Source of the DNA: Terebella lapidaria
Lineage: Eukaryota; Annelida; Polychaeta; Terebellida; Terebellidae
Direction: 5' to 3'
DNA length: 64,000 bases
Assembly (NCBI GenBank): GCA_949152475.1
Contig: OX424563.1
Location: forward strand, 1,089,001 to 1,153,000
How positions within the stretch are numbered: the stretch's first letter is position 1; every line of letters starts with the position of its first letter. Below the pieces are notes generated by a model. It was not told the DNA's origin. It was given only the letters and a program-made list of their open reading frames with translations, and did no database searches. Made by a program: the position numbers and the translations under genes. This document shows positions 42,701 through 55,714 of this stretch, in pieces.

Positions 42701-45700
42701 AATATGTCGCCTCATCTCAATATACCAGGTTGTGTTTGTCTATTGTGGAATCGCATGCATCCATTCAACAGACAATAAATCCGCCATAACACACCTCACC
42801 CCCCCGCCTCAAAAAGAGAAAAAATGTCGCTGCCTGATGCCCTTTAATAAGTTCGGGGTCGTGGGATCAGTTTTTTCTCCCACCACTTGTAATATTACCC
42901 CGTGCTTTGTACCGGGCAATACTTTGGTGATATTGCACAGTTTATCACAGCGTGGCTCAAGTAATCATGGTAATGCATCCTTAAGCCCGCGACACTGTCC
43001 TGGATCAGTTTTTTACTTCATGTTTTTATTCCATCCCCGAGATGACCAGTGAAAGGTGATAATGAATCCTTACACATGTTCCCCACTCAGCTGTTGATCT
43101 CGGCAATGATCTCATGGTCCTATCGTAATGGGAATAGCAATAATTCCATGTGATATTCCTCAAGAGGGAGTGTGTGCAGGTATACATGTATACGTGGAGG
43201 AAACGGGTGGAAATAAGCGATAGTGGCAATATTGGGGAATACACGTTAAACAATGGTAATACTTGGTAATGATGGTGAGATTCGAAAATATTGATCTAAA
43301 GTCGATATAAAGTAAAAAAAAATAACACCTCTAGATCTCTAAACAACTGACATCCAGATTATACAAAGGAACATTGTGAGCACAACCACAAATTAGTACA
43401 GTTGTCAGGTACAGCTACATAAGGAGTATAGTCCACTGACCTGTCACCAACCAGTGTCCCATTCCTTCCAAATATAGCCAATGATGAAAATTTTAAAGTT
43501 TCATTAGAGAGGTTGTTCCAATGTCAAAAATAACAAAATCTGAACGTTTCTTTCCTCAACTATTCTTATCCAAGTTATAACTCGACCTTCTACTGTATCA
43601 ATTTCGGTGAAAGTCTATTGAATTAATTAGACACTCAAGTGACAAGTACTCATTGTTATGATAGGCTTGTCCAAGGCCGGGTCTGATGTTTTCTTTGGAG
43701 AAATAAAGAGCACATTTAAGTTGTCCCAATATTGCTATGAGCTCGTAATTCCTCATAACGTTATACAAAGAAAACCAACAAAAAATCAACAGTTTATCAT
43801 CTACCTATACCATTGGACGTTGTGTTCACTGATAATGGAATCAAAACAGAATGAGTATTTGGAGAAAACATAGCTTTCTCTTTCTTGATTTTATCTTCAG
43901 AACCAAACAGGGAGAAGCTCACTATCAAGAGAGGCAATAGCATGAACATTTGTCCGTGACAATGAAACAGATGAGTTACTACTGCAGCAGACCGATTTGT
44001 CCGATAAACACCGACTACCCACTCGGATGTTACCAGAGTATTACTGCTAGTAAAACCCTCCAATTATGGATAATTAACTTGTCGTACATTCATAGTGGAA
44101 GAATGATCTCTCAATATAGATAAAGTGGCCAGAGAAACACAAAAACACATAGCAACTATGATTTTATTTCCACCCACTACTGCTTGCCGCAATAAATCAC
44201 TTCCCGACATCGCACTAGACTTCCCAATGACTCGAACCAAGATTCTCGACCATTCGCCGAGGGATGGATCATTTTATAAACGAAGCAAAACTGTGACAAT
44301 CGAATGACTATAAATAATCAGCGGGAGGTTTGGTTTGTATTTTACTTCGTCAAATCGATAGATTACACTCGTCATCAAAGACCTACAGCACGACTGACGC
44401 AATTCCTAAAAATGTAGTTTTGACGTTGCAAAAAAAAATAATAAGAAGAAAGGCATTTGCCACCTCAATTACATTAATTGATGCCGATAAGTACCATAAT
44501 TTCTCGGATGTGAATAGGTGTCAAGCTTGAGTCAAGAGGCTTAGGCGTACTTTCTGACTGAATCCGGTAATATCTGACTAAAGTGGTTTGATAAATCCGA
44601 TTTGTCATGCAATTCCCGCGTAATGCCTCGAATGACAAGTCTTAGACGACACCAGGTGGCCACATACTTAACCACAGCAGATCTCAGTCTGTCTGAGCTT
44701 GAAACGTGCTTCCTAAGTATACAAAGGCATTTATTAAAACAATTATAAGTAACAGAATTAGGGAGGAAAATAGACTTATTATACAATTGAATAATATAAA
44801 CTGCGAATCCTCAGTATCGATCTTCAAATCTCAACATTTTTCATTTTCCATTCTTCATCACTGCCTGTACAATGGGGTAATTTAGTACACAACACTGCTG
44901 GAACATTTAATGTAACTTGTTGTATGATGCATTGCGTAAGTGTTGGTTTATGATTATGGATTGGGTCTTCCATAGTGAACAATGTCATGATACAACATGA
45001 GAAACTTTAAGATTACTCATTAAATTAAGATTTCACTAAATTAACATATGATCACTCAATAAAATTGACAGGAATCAATTGCCTACAAATGTTCAGAAGC
45101 TTTTCAACAAGAGGCATACTTCGGTAGTGATGTGGGCCCCGCTGGGGGCTTTCATCAACATTGCGCATAACTTCACTTCAATATGTGTCTTTCAGTCTTT
45201 GGTGCTCAGTTGTGGAATTCAGTAATTCACCTTCTTGTAAAAGGTTCAAATACTAATGGCTAGAGGAGAGCTATCCTTGAAATCAGTGTCATGTTAACGG
45301 GCCATTCTAGTATACTCTCTTATATACATGTGTGAATTTATTTTTGTGATGGTTTTATCATTAGTATGCATTTAATCCCCCCCCCCCCCCCCCCCCGAGG
45401 AACAAGTACTGTAAGCTTTCGACGCTTCATTGTATCATTTTTTTACACTTCATAATGAAAATCATATGTAATTTACTGTCTTGTGAATGTGAAAAATAAG
45501 CTCTTTTTGTCTTAGCTAGCATGCTACAGTTAACAGTAGTTTAAGCATGTAGTGACTGACGACTGTTCTGTTCTAATAGTTCTACTGCACTTTCGACTAA
45601 ACACCTAATATGCAGACTACGATCCAATATCAGTTAGCTGTGAAATATACATCTAACTGATATTGCATTCGGTCTCGCAGTCTCACAACACCTTCATCAA

Positions 45701-45863
45701 TTCCTAAACTTCATATCTTTATTGGATAGAGATCTCAAAAGCTGCAGTTTGTTGGTAATTCTCTCACCTGCTCGTCCATGGCGGATGAAGTATGTAAGAT
45801 GGCAAAAATCACAGGCAAACAGGCCCAGGCCCAAACACTTCCGCGACACAAAGTAGTGCGCAT
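39783..45863 (-). CDS. Candidate CCAP/conoCAP-like neuropeptide precursor, two exons
   Basis: Exon 1 (45863-45768) encodes 32 residues: a signal peptide with a hydrophobic core (WAWACLPVIFAILHTSSA) ending near Ala28. It ends at a CAG|GTGAGA donor in phase 0. Exon 2 (40085-39783) follows a pyrimidine-rich TTCCCAG acceptor, also in phase 0, and gives a 132-residue precursor. It begins ALPDKR, then IFCNFQGCNNNY, then KR. The predicted peptide (39-50) lies between two Lys-Arg sites and holds the F-C-N-x-x-G-C pattern of CCAP-family peptides, with four residues between cysteines as in conoCAP-a. No Gly precedes the second KR, so C-terminal amidation is not predicted, which is unusual. The remaining 80 residues are an unassigned associated peptide ending in basic RINRRSRGF. 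The exon pairing across a 5.7-kb intron is inferred. Confidence 0.58.
40499..40571. repeat. Short inverted repeat (hairpin)
   Basis: AATACTGACCTGTGTTG..GGTCGGTAGCA (40499-40527) pairs, with a few mismatches, with 40543-40571 around a 15-nt loop. Weaker inverted similarity extends outward (CCTTTGTGAAGGTGAATA against TATTCACCCACACAAAGG near 40730-40766). It is probably a small non-autonomous element in the neuropeptide intron. Confidence 0.5.
41119..41375. repeat. 22-bp tandem repeat, about 12 copies
   Basis: Units of the form GGACTCCCCTCTCTTGGGTAAA, with ATGGG/TTGGG and TAAAG/TGAAG variants and an occasional short unit. The repeat lies in the presumed intron of the neuropeptide gene. The spurious ORFs across it have no domain. 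Confidence 0.85.
42573..42586. repeat. Poly-C run
   Basis: Fourteen C in a row. Similar runs are at 45377-45396 and 54283-54299, and poly-G runs at 51033-51048 and 51302-51317. Confidence 0.95.
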
Positions 45864-45869
45864 CTTTGA

Positions 45870-48800
45870 GATGTGGTTCGGTTCTCGACGGGAGCCTTCA
45901 GATGCTAATCTTTGGATGTAGAGATACGTCAGGGCCGTGATAATCGTGTTTCCTTTCTTGTGTCGCGGGAGCAAAGCTGAAAGAATAATGGTAAATGAAC
46001 GTAATTAGCGACCGACATTGTCGAACGACACGAGGTGTGATGCGTGCAATACAAACGGCCTCGGGTATTATTAGAGTTATGACGACAAGTTACATTCGTG
46101 TTATTGCTAGATCGAATGACGTCCATTGTGAGATGTATTCACTGGAAGAGTGACCACCACGTGTACATTTATTCCCGTAATTTCCTCGACTCTCTTGGAA
46201 GAATTTATCTCCAACGATGAATCAAAAGCCGAAATCTTTGATAACACACAACAGGAGCTGTCAGATTTGACGGTAGCGATCTTTTGACCAGGGAACACAT
46301 TTAGATGTGATCAGCTGGCATTGCTTTAAAACCCCAATAACTAATACAATGCTGTCGTGGAGATTGCAGGGAAATCATCTTGACACAAAACTTTATCAGC
46401 AGATTGTGAATATTTCAATCCGACCAGAGGAATTTCGGGGATTACTGTCCGAAATTGTTGCTTCTTGTTACAACAAAATTGTTGCTTGTGCCATTATTGT
46501 CCGAGTTGAACAGTCGAACCAGTATGCGAGAAATACAGCCTTCGATCCTTTATCAATGAGGTACAGAAATTTTACAAACCGAAACCAAAAAGATGTTATT
46601 GTATGAAATTGCACCGTTTGTCATGAATTCATAACAACATATTCGGATTTATTTGGAACACTTCAGTCAATTGATGACGCTTTCATATTTGAGAGATACG
46701 AATGTTAAACAAGAGAGCAATACTAACAAATATTATGATTTCATTCCCTGTCAGTGTTAAATGAGCGTATGGTTTACATACACGTATCAGCCATGATTAG
46801 AAATGACAACAAGTCTTGCATGTTGTTTTGTGGATGTATACTAGAGTGCAATGAGAGCTCAAGAAGGTTGCACGGATTGTGACTGGTGGCTGAGGTCGGT
46901 GATCTACAGACATATTCAGGGGACGAGGTGGCCAGGGGGCTGAGGGCAAGATCGGCGTCACCTCTCGGTGTTATCAAACAGTGAGATGTTTGTGTCTTTC
47001 ATGACGTCAGTCAGAAAACTCTCTAGTTCATCGAGCGCTTACTCGATCAAACTAAAGTATAACCCGCGGGGTAATGTTGCAACATTTGTTGTTATTTCAA
47101 AGATATTCCTGATCTCATAAAGACTTGGCTTCGTGTTCAATTTGCAAAGATCTTGTAAAGTCCCATGTATTCAGTACAGACTCCACCCTAAGTACTAGCA
47201 GGGCGTAATGCAATCACTGGGCATTATTCATCGCCCACCCGGCGTAGTAATACAATAAATCCATTGACTGAAAGTAGTGCGTAATGGCCGGAGACGTTTT
47301 CAGAAGAAACTATTTTATCGATAAATATTAAATAATATCTCTTGTTCTTCAGGGTTTAGGGATTATATGGGTGTGACTGTGTATGAGCGAGACACGTCAT
47401 GTTTTCAATCGTTTCAAGGCTCCGTTTTCTTGTGGTATATTGACTGAAAAATTCGATCAAGATGATCCGGTAGTCTGTAATAAACTACTTGGGTATGACC
47501 ACTATTTGCATCAGGGATAATTATTACCTCATGACATTCTGTAGATGATAACATCCCCCAAAAGCACAAAAATGTTTTTTCCAGTACCTGCTTTCACATT
47601 CTTTGTTGTGGGTCTCTAACATTTTTTAGATTGAACTGAGTTGGGTGCCAAGTTAGTATTTGGTTTTGCTCGGAATAAGTCCATCATGAAATATTAATTG
47701 CGACTCCTATGAGTGCCTATCTCAGCTCGTGTAGTTTGGATTTAACTTTCTGATTGTCAATATGTACGAGTTTACCGTTTATAAAAATTGGATAACATGG
47801 AATACCTCAGATGCAAACATTGAGTGGACAACTTCAAATGACGGCTTCCAATCTCGTTAGAACTCGTTCCTTTATGTCATAAATCGTGATGACTACGAAC
47901 TCGATTGATTGTTACTTTTGTAAATGTTGTATTAAATTATCAACCACACGATATTCTATGGACAGAATCATTTGTTGTCTGCAATGTCTTCAGCTTCTAG
48001 TATCCAGTTTCAAGCATTGACATATATTTTTATTTTCAGATTATTGTCTTTGTCCTAAATGATAAATGTAAATATGATGACTACAAACTCAATGGATTGT
48101 TACTGTTGTACGTCTTGTATCAAATTATAAACCACTGTGGATTGAAGGTTTTACGTATGTGTTTGCTGATGTCCATTTGGCTTGAATATCAGGACTGTAA
48201 TCTCACATATATAATAATAGTAATAACATGATTTTGCTTGGGCACATGTGCTGGTTGAAGCTCAACCGTGGTAGTTTGAAGGTTTGCTTTGGTTTGAAAC
48301 CATCGCGAGGGCCGGGCTTCAAATCAGCACAATGTCCAACAAAACCATGTTATTATCATAATACTAGCATCTGAATTGTATAATATGAACTTCCTAATTC
48401 CTTCCGCTAGCTGATATATTCTCAATTGGCAATGTATTTAATCCAAAGGCTTGTTTATGCAATATAACAATGTGTTTGTGAGTATTCGCCGTTCAAACGT
48501 TCGGCAATGACCATGGATTTGATGGATACCATATCACTGAGAATGTGACACTGGGAATTTTGACGTTCTTGAGAAGATTCAGGGTGTACATCCATCTTCC
48601 TTTGATATTAATCATTGAGACAACATATACATCAATCTGTGACAGACTGGGAAACCACGGACTCTTCAAATGGGATGCGCTTCAGTGTATTGTTTTGTAC
48701 TTGGCATAAATACGACATTTTGATGCAGTCCAAATACGTGTGTCCATACACGTGGACCGTACGAAAGATTGTATGTGTATTTTTTTTGGTATGAGAAATA

Positions 48801-51800
48801 ATCTGTTTACAAATGCTCCCAATTTAGTTATGTTACGTTGGGGGTTTCATGATAAGATCCTGAATTGTCATCAGTATTGCCAGAATGTCAATACTGCATA
48901 GACTTGAGAATCCCAACAGCATATTGGAACATGTATTTTCACAGTAATCTCAGCGATCTACTTAACATCTAACAACATGAACAAGCAAGTCGTTGATATG
49001 CAAATTAAGCTTATGCCTATAATATAAACAAAACGAATGATTCGACACTCGATCATAAATAAAAAAAGAAATAATCGTATACAAACATATGGATATACGT
49101 TAAAAATATTATAACTATTATATTAAAATATAATATTATAAAAACATTATAAATATATATATGTATCATATTCAGTGAATTGAATAATTGTGAATGAAGG
49201 CTGTTGTTATCGTTGTACAACGTTGACACCCATTACATGTAATATATGCCTTTTGGCATGTTTGGGGATCGCTAATTAAAGGTTATTAAAAAAAAAAGAA
49301 GAATTGTGAATACATTTTTCGTCAATTTTGTTCAACATTTTTAAACTGTGATTCTATATATTTCAAAATAATTATTCAATTGTTCATATAGTTTTATTCT
49401 ATTTTAGTCCAACATGAATATATAATGTATATAAATTTATATTTCATTTTACTACCCCTTTCTTGTTTCAATGTGCTCAATGTGTACTCGTATTTTTTTT
49501 TTTTTCTTTTTTGTCTTTATCTACCTCTTGTCATTTTGTTTGTGATCTGTGTTGAAGGGCTAGAATGGAAACAAGTGTCTTTCCACTTTCTTGTTCCACC
49601 CTGTACATTTATTGTTGACTTTATTGTATATATTGTATATTGATTACATTTATATATATATATATTTGATTTGCAAATAATCTCAAATCAGATCAAAATA
49701 CACAAATGTAACTATGACATACATGTACATAGGATAATGTGCCACTTTTCAAGTAAAATATACTATATTATACTACACACATACTGTATTATACTGTACA
49801 CACAGTTCGTTATGTTGCCGTCACACATTAGCGTATAGCTGTAACATATGCCGACGTACATGGATTTTCTGCAATACGTTGGTATACGTTGAAACACGTT
49901 ATGGATACGTGGGACATACGTTATATTCGTTTACAGCACGTTGACACACGCACTACCAGTAGTCGAAATAATTTTTTGAACATGCACAAAATTTTGGACG
50001 TATGACAACGTTTGTTTCATAGGTTAGGCTTACGTCAGACGTACGTTATATGTATGGTAGAAATACGTTGAACAACGTTAGGCATGCGTGGTGGCACGCT
50101 GAAATACGTTGGGGGAGGAGATCTGTACTGCCAATTTATTAAATATCATGTTTTTATATCCATGCGTCTAGTCCAGCCACAATCTACCGGGTATCACGAC
50201 CAACAATCTGTCTCCGTGCCCTCTGGGAATTACCCCCGGAAACAGGCCGTATATACCCACATCACTCATGATGATATGTCGAGAGAAACTACATAGGCCT
50301 ACTTAGTACAATAAATACACTACAAATTTGTACACAAGGATTATACGCGAATATCATATTGTTACATCGCCGGAGAACGCCTTCTGCGGCATCAATTGAG
50401 CAAACCTGCTCAAATCGCAGGGGTCGTGCTCCATGAATACAGGGAATCCGTGGGAATAAAGCACATTGCATTATTACCCAGTGTATTTGTAATTAACCAA
50501 GAGACACCAAAGTGTTCCGTGGTGCGAATATACATGCATACATGCAGTGCTTCTCGATCTTTTCCTCTGATTTTCAGTTTCTAACCATATTAGGACAAAA
50601 ATATGCTTTCATTTGTATGAATAAATAAGAAACAGTAGAATTTGTGTCCAAACAAACGATAAAAAATGTCAGGAATATGAATGAATCCTACCTTGTTCGT
50701 GTTGATTATCTTTATTTGCTCACTCTTCTGGTCGAAAGTTTGCAGCGTTTTCCCCACGTTGCTTTACCACCGGTCTTGTCACAATGTATCACTGCGCGTC
50801 TGAGTATAGCCGGCACTATTTTTAAGTTTCACAACGTCTCCGAGTCAACTTGTCCCATCTCATGCGGCTCAGACTTGGTATGTCCCAACTAGCTTCTTGA
50901 TGCGGTTTCTGGTTTGACTGTCTCCCAACCTATGCCACGGAATGGGGGCTTTTATTGCGAATGTGCACAGTAACTCGGGGACACGGGGGAGGGGGTTTTG
51001 CGCGTCAAAGATTCCATGGAGTGCCGAGATGAGGGGGGGGGGGGGGGGAGGGAGGGGGGTGAGGGTGAGGAAGCATGGAGCTGCGTCCCTGTTCATGGGT
51101 TTCTGAGGGGGTCGGGGCGCTTCAAGGGGTGGGTCCTAAGACGAAATATTCAGAGTTTCGGACAATGGATTCGCTGTAATGTCATCAGTGCTCGGGTACT
51201 GAGTATCCCCGCCACACGTTACGCAAGTGACTTTTAGTTTCTACGTGACCACGTGAGTGACGAAGTTGTCAGGGTAACGGAAGTGGACAGTGAGGAGGAG
51301 AGGGGGGGGGGGGGGGGTGGTAGGGAGGAACAGGTGATTGTGGGGGTGAGAGATGTCAAATAAATAGAATGAAGGCTTTTATGGACTTGCAAATGTCTGA
51401 CTAAGATACTCACCCGGGGCATAAGGTGCAAGATTTTGGGACACGGGATGGTGTAGGAGGGAGTCAGACATGGTTTGTGGGGGTGGGTGGGCTGGGGGAT
51501 GGGTCTGCTATCTGCGGTAGATGACGGTTTTTTCAGCAATGTTATCAACAGTACATCAAAATCTTAAAGGGATACTTGTCACAGATCTGAGCGACTAATC
51601 CGAGGAAAGTCGATAGTAATAAACACGGAGAGAAAGGGGCGCTGGCGAGGAAATAAAATATGTTTCTATTTGATTTCGTTGTCTGTACTCGCCCGATGCC
51701 ACGTTTTTGTAGTAGTTGTATATCTCTGAGCCGATCGACTTCTTTACCACGGCTTAGCTGCTTCTTTCTTACTTGTTTCTCCGGCGCTCGGGAAATTGGC

Positions 51801-52000
51801 CATCTGACCTCACAAGCGCTGGGCACCATCTCGGACATACACAAGTCAATGGGGTTTTAATCATCGCGCAGATGTTTCGAGCTGTTAATCCTAATGCTAT
51901 ATATTGTGAAACGATTGAATGTGTGGTCGGTGACTAGTACCAAGGAGATGTCTGTTGCTCGGGTGGCTAGACAACAACAATGGAGACAGTGATTGAAACA
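45870..52000. other. Intergenic region without a supported gene
   Basis: Short ORFs only, none with a recognisable domain. It contains a hairpin element at 48211-48360, an ACGT-rich cluster at 49810-50110 and two poly-G tracts (51033-51048 and 51302-51317). The promoter of the minus-strand neuropeptide candidate should lie just above 45863. Confidence 0.5.
48211..48360. mobile_element. 150-bp hairpin (MITE-like) element
   Basis: The left arm (AATAACATGATTTTGCTTGG..CATGTGCTGGTTGAAGC) and the inverted right arm (AATAACATGGTTTTGTTGGA..TTGTGCTGATTTGAAGC) pair over about 50 bp, with GGTTTGAAACC-type text between them. It has no coding capacity. Confidence 0.6.
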
Positions 52001-52004
52001 TTCT

Positions 52005-52300
52005 TATACTTGTACATAGTCTAGATACAGATCTATCAAGGTAAAATACAAATAAATAGTCCAGATACACTAAAGATCTATCCACGTAAAATATGAATAC
52101 ATAGTCTGGATACACTAAAGATATATACAGGTAGAATATAAATACATGGTATGAATACATAGTCTAGATAAACTAAAGATCTATCCAGGTAATATTTGAA
52201 TACATAGTCTAGATATACTAAATATCTATACAGGCTAAATATATATACATACTCTAGATACACTAAAGATCTATCCAGGTAAAATATGAATACATAATGG
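52005..52300. repeat. About 46-bp tandem repeat, six imperfect copies
   Basis: Units contain ATACATAGTCTAGATACACT, then AAAGATCTATCCAGGTAAAAT. The period is about 46 bp, with one 40- and one 57-bp interval. It abuts a 5'-truncated repeat A copy at 52300. Confidence 0.85.
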
Positions 52301-53335
52301 GTCGGCGAAATTTTTTTCGTCCTACATCAAGTCATTATTCGTTTTGAGCCATTTCCAGCAAAAACAAAAAACAATTTCGCCAGTGAACATTTTTTTTGGA
52401 CAGAAAAATTCACCCAATTTCCCCTTCATAATGGGAGTTGTATGGAATAAACTCATAGGACAATTCAAGATAGAGCTTAAATATTTGCACATTCAAATAG
52501 GAAATCATATATTGCGGTTTCACCGTGACCATAAATTTGACCTTCAATGACCTTGGAAGGTTTGATGACCTTCAAAAGATTCCCCTCATGTACCTTTGTG
52601 ACATGCATAAGTTTCATTGCTCTTGAATGGCCGGTCTGCGCGTGGCGGTCATTGAGATTATTTTCGAAATTTTTACCACTTTCTTTTCTTCATAATGAGG
52701 GCTGCCACAGCTGTACTTGTAGAAAGCTTGAACAAAGGGCCTAGATTTGGCACTTTCAAATGGGAAGTCACATGTGACGATTTATGGGGGTGGTCTTGAA
52801 TTTGACATTCGATGACCTTGAAAGGTCAAAACAGCCATTTTTGGGTCACAAAATGCCAAATTTGCCTTTGTCTTGTCTCAAAAACTATCTGACTAGTTTC
52901 TCTATTTTTATTCCAGTTCCAATTAAAATACTTTACGTTGCATCAATTAAAAGATGGGCCTTGAATTCCGAAATGCACATGAAAGACAGGTATGCACAAT
53001 GTATGTATCAACCTATTACCGCTGTTAACCAAATTTTAATGACAAATTAGGCTTTGGGACCAAAACACTTGTAATTATAATCATATATGACGTCTCATGT
53101 GGGACCTCTCTTAGTGACCTAGAACTTGACCTAAGATGACATTGAGTGGCAATTTTCGAAGTAACATTTGCCGCGAACAATATAGATTGAGCGATGCAGA
53201 CAGAATGTTGTAGATGGAGCTTAGGTTTGTATTATGAGTACATGTATATATCTATAGGCAGTCACAGCAGGTGCTTATTTTGGTCACTTGAATTTGGCCT
53301 GCAGTTAATTTGATATGTCAACGCAGCAATTTGAC
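52300..53335 (+). repeat. Repeat A (5'-truncated) followed by repeat B
   Basis: Landmarks in order are AAGTCATTATTCGTTTTGAG, CATAATGGGAGTTGTATGGA, 'TTCAAGATAGAGCTTAAATATTTGCACATTCAAAT', 'GACCTTGAAAGGTCAAAACAGCC', then 'CTAGAACTTGACCTAAGATGACATTGAGTGGC' and 'TTAGGTTTGTATTATGAG'. This is the clearest example of A and B as one unit. Confidence 0.75.
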
Positions 53336-55714
53336 TAGGGAAAATGTCCAATACTGTACTCCAGTAACCTTTTTTAGCCTTTGGGATAGTCGTTCTCATC
53401 GTTGCAAGACAAGCCATGACGTCACTTCCACACATGTCCAAAACACCGAATTTTACGTCAATTTTAAAGTAATCTTGTTGCAATATAGAGTTATCAACTG
53501 CTCTAAGAAGGATGTGTAGAACACTTATAAATGTACAAAACCTACTAAAAAGCCACTTTGAATTATGTTTTGCATTACACGTCAAGACATGTATTAAAAA
53601 TAGCGAATTAGTTGGGAGGATCTGTGGTATGGCATGTTAGTAGCAGTGTTTTCTCTACATCAATGATCACTAGTGGAATCTATGATATCAGCATAAATTA
53701 AAACTACAGAAAGCGCACTAAGATACCGGACATACTATGGACCGAACCGATAAGAAAGTATGATGCTACAACAATCGGGTCATATATTGTACCGTAGACG
53801 ATGAATACTTATCAAAGGTCAATAACTACACTCGACCAACTTTGAAATACACCATCTGAACTGGGCTTTGTAGGCCTACCTGTGTACAGTAAACAAAGGC
53901 ATATACGTTCCATATCGATATACATGTCGGCCTGCTCATGTATTCCGTATTGTGATTGAATCTATAGGTGAGTGCAACATATATATTATTTCAAGAGACC
54001 TAATTATTCACATATGAATTCGGGATGAATATCAATTGAAATACTAGTACGGATCTTCCATATATTTATGTGTGCCGCAGCCTGTATATAGGAAAGGGCC
54101 ATTTTATACACGTCAAATTTCCTAAATTAAATTACCGGTATTATAATAATAGCAGGGTAGGTGTGTATCGTGTTTGTGCAGCAATGTCACTATGACTACA
54201 CATCCGTTACTCGTACGTCAACTCTCATCAGATGACGTATATTTGTTTTTACTGTAATGTTTTCCCTCGTGTTCGCCGCCCTCCCCCCCCCCCCCCCCCG
54301 GGGAGCTTGTCCATGCGTAGAATTGAAGCCGCGAGTTTCATAAATGGTCTATCTTTTCTTAAAGCTATAATCTCTTTCAGAATTGACACAATGTATTCAT
54401 TCTGCAGTAGCTTTGTTTTGTCTACATGGAACGAGAAATCGTACAAATTTGGATCTGAAAATGTGTATTACGTACCTAAATTGAGTTGCCAAATCAAGAT
54501 TCAAACTCGCGCCAGTCAATCTCGCATCAATTTTTTCCTCAAAGCGGCCCGCCTTGCGGGTGAGTTCTACACAAAGTCTCATGACGTCATTGGCATTTTT
54601 CTAGATACTACGGCAACCGCCAATGTAGGCAGGCCGATCATTTTCTATCCACTGTTTTCATGCACGATTAACGACAATTTTCTAAGTGTCTGTTGTCGAA
54701 CTGTGCGTATTTCCTATATATTACCGACTATCTCGAGATGTACTTTCAAGCTTGCGTGACAAACAAGAATGATTGTTTGATTTTGAAACTGATACCAACT
54801 TTAACACAATAAAGAACAGTCCTGCTTAGACGCCGCCGTGCGATGCGTTTATTGCGACTGCTGACATTTTGGGACTGCTTACGTGGGATGACACTATTGC
54901 GTGTCATCTTGTTAGCAATAGGCCTAGAAATAACGGTATTAGACAGTCCGATACAAAATCTGTTGTGCAAAAGTAAATTGATGAAACGGTGACGATGTCC
55001 GGTATAAAAAAAAAATAAAAAAAAACACGTGTAAAGATGCGTGAGAGCCACCCAGGTGAAACCGGTTTTGCTGGAACCCTGTGCCCGTTCGGTCAGTGCT
55101 GGGCCAGGTTGCCTCTCCATTGGCCCACTTTGGCCCCGCACACAGTACTGCGTGAGTTGACTGCATCTACACATTAAAGTTATTTTTTTGCGCTGAACCG
55201 ATAGAAAACGGTCATCACCATTGATACATTACAACAAGGTAGTGAATATTTATCTACATTAAATAGTTAAAGACATATGATTCTTCGTGGAAAGTGCAAC
55301 TATTGGTGGTAAGTCACATATTGCAAAAATCGGCATACGCATCATGGACAAGTTCGTCCCCGGTGTTGGCAAGACAAATACTGTGGAAGAGTCTAGTTCC
55401 GGTGGAATTATTCACGAATTACGACACGGTATTCTTTCGCATTGTTGTGATATTAACAGTAGTACATGTACTGTTACACGAATGGAGGTACATGTACTGT
55501 TGACGAATAGAACACTTAATCCAGATAAATTCGTAATCATGAACCATTAGATCATATAATTAAGATTTTTCATACCCACTAGCTCATGACAACATACATA
55601 CAGTGCTAGATGCCTACAGTTGCACAGCAGCCCAAAGCCCATCGGCTTGTGTCCGATGTTCATAGCTGTAATCACGTTTTCCCGCCAGTGCGTCACGTTG
55701 TAGCGCCTGTTGCC
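53336..55714. other. Non-coding 5' flank of the ABHD6-like gene
   Basis: It includes a poly-C tract (54283-54299) and ORFs of up to 175 codons without any recognised domain. An in-frame ATG at 55610 would add 35 residues to the ABHD6-like protein, but 55715 fits the family better. Confidence 0.45.

Noticed and set aside
54232..54759. 175-codon open frame after a poly-C tract
   Set aside because: No recognisable domain, and it begins by translating the poly-C run. There is no supporting splice or family evidence.
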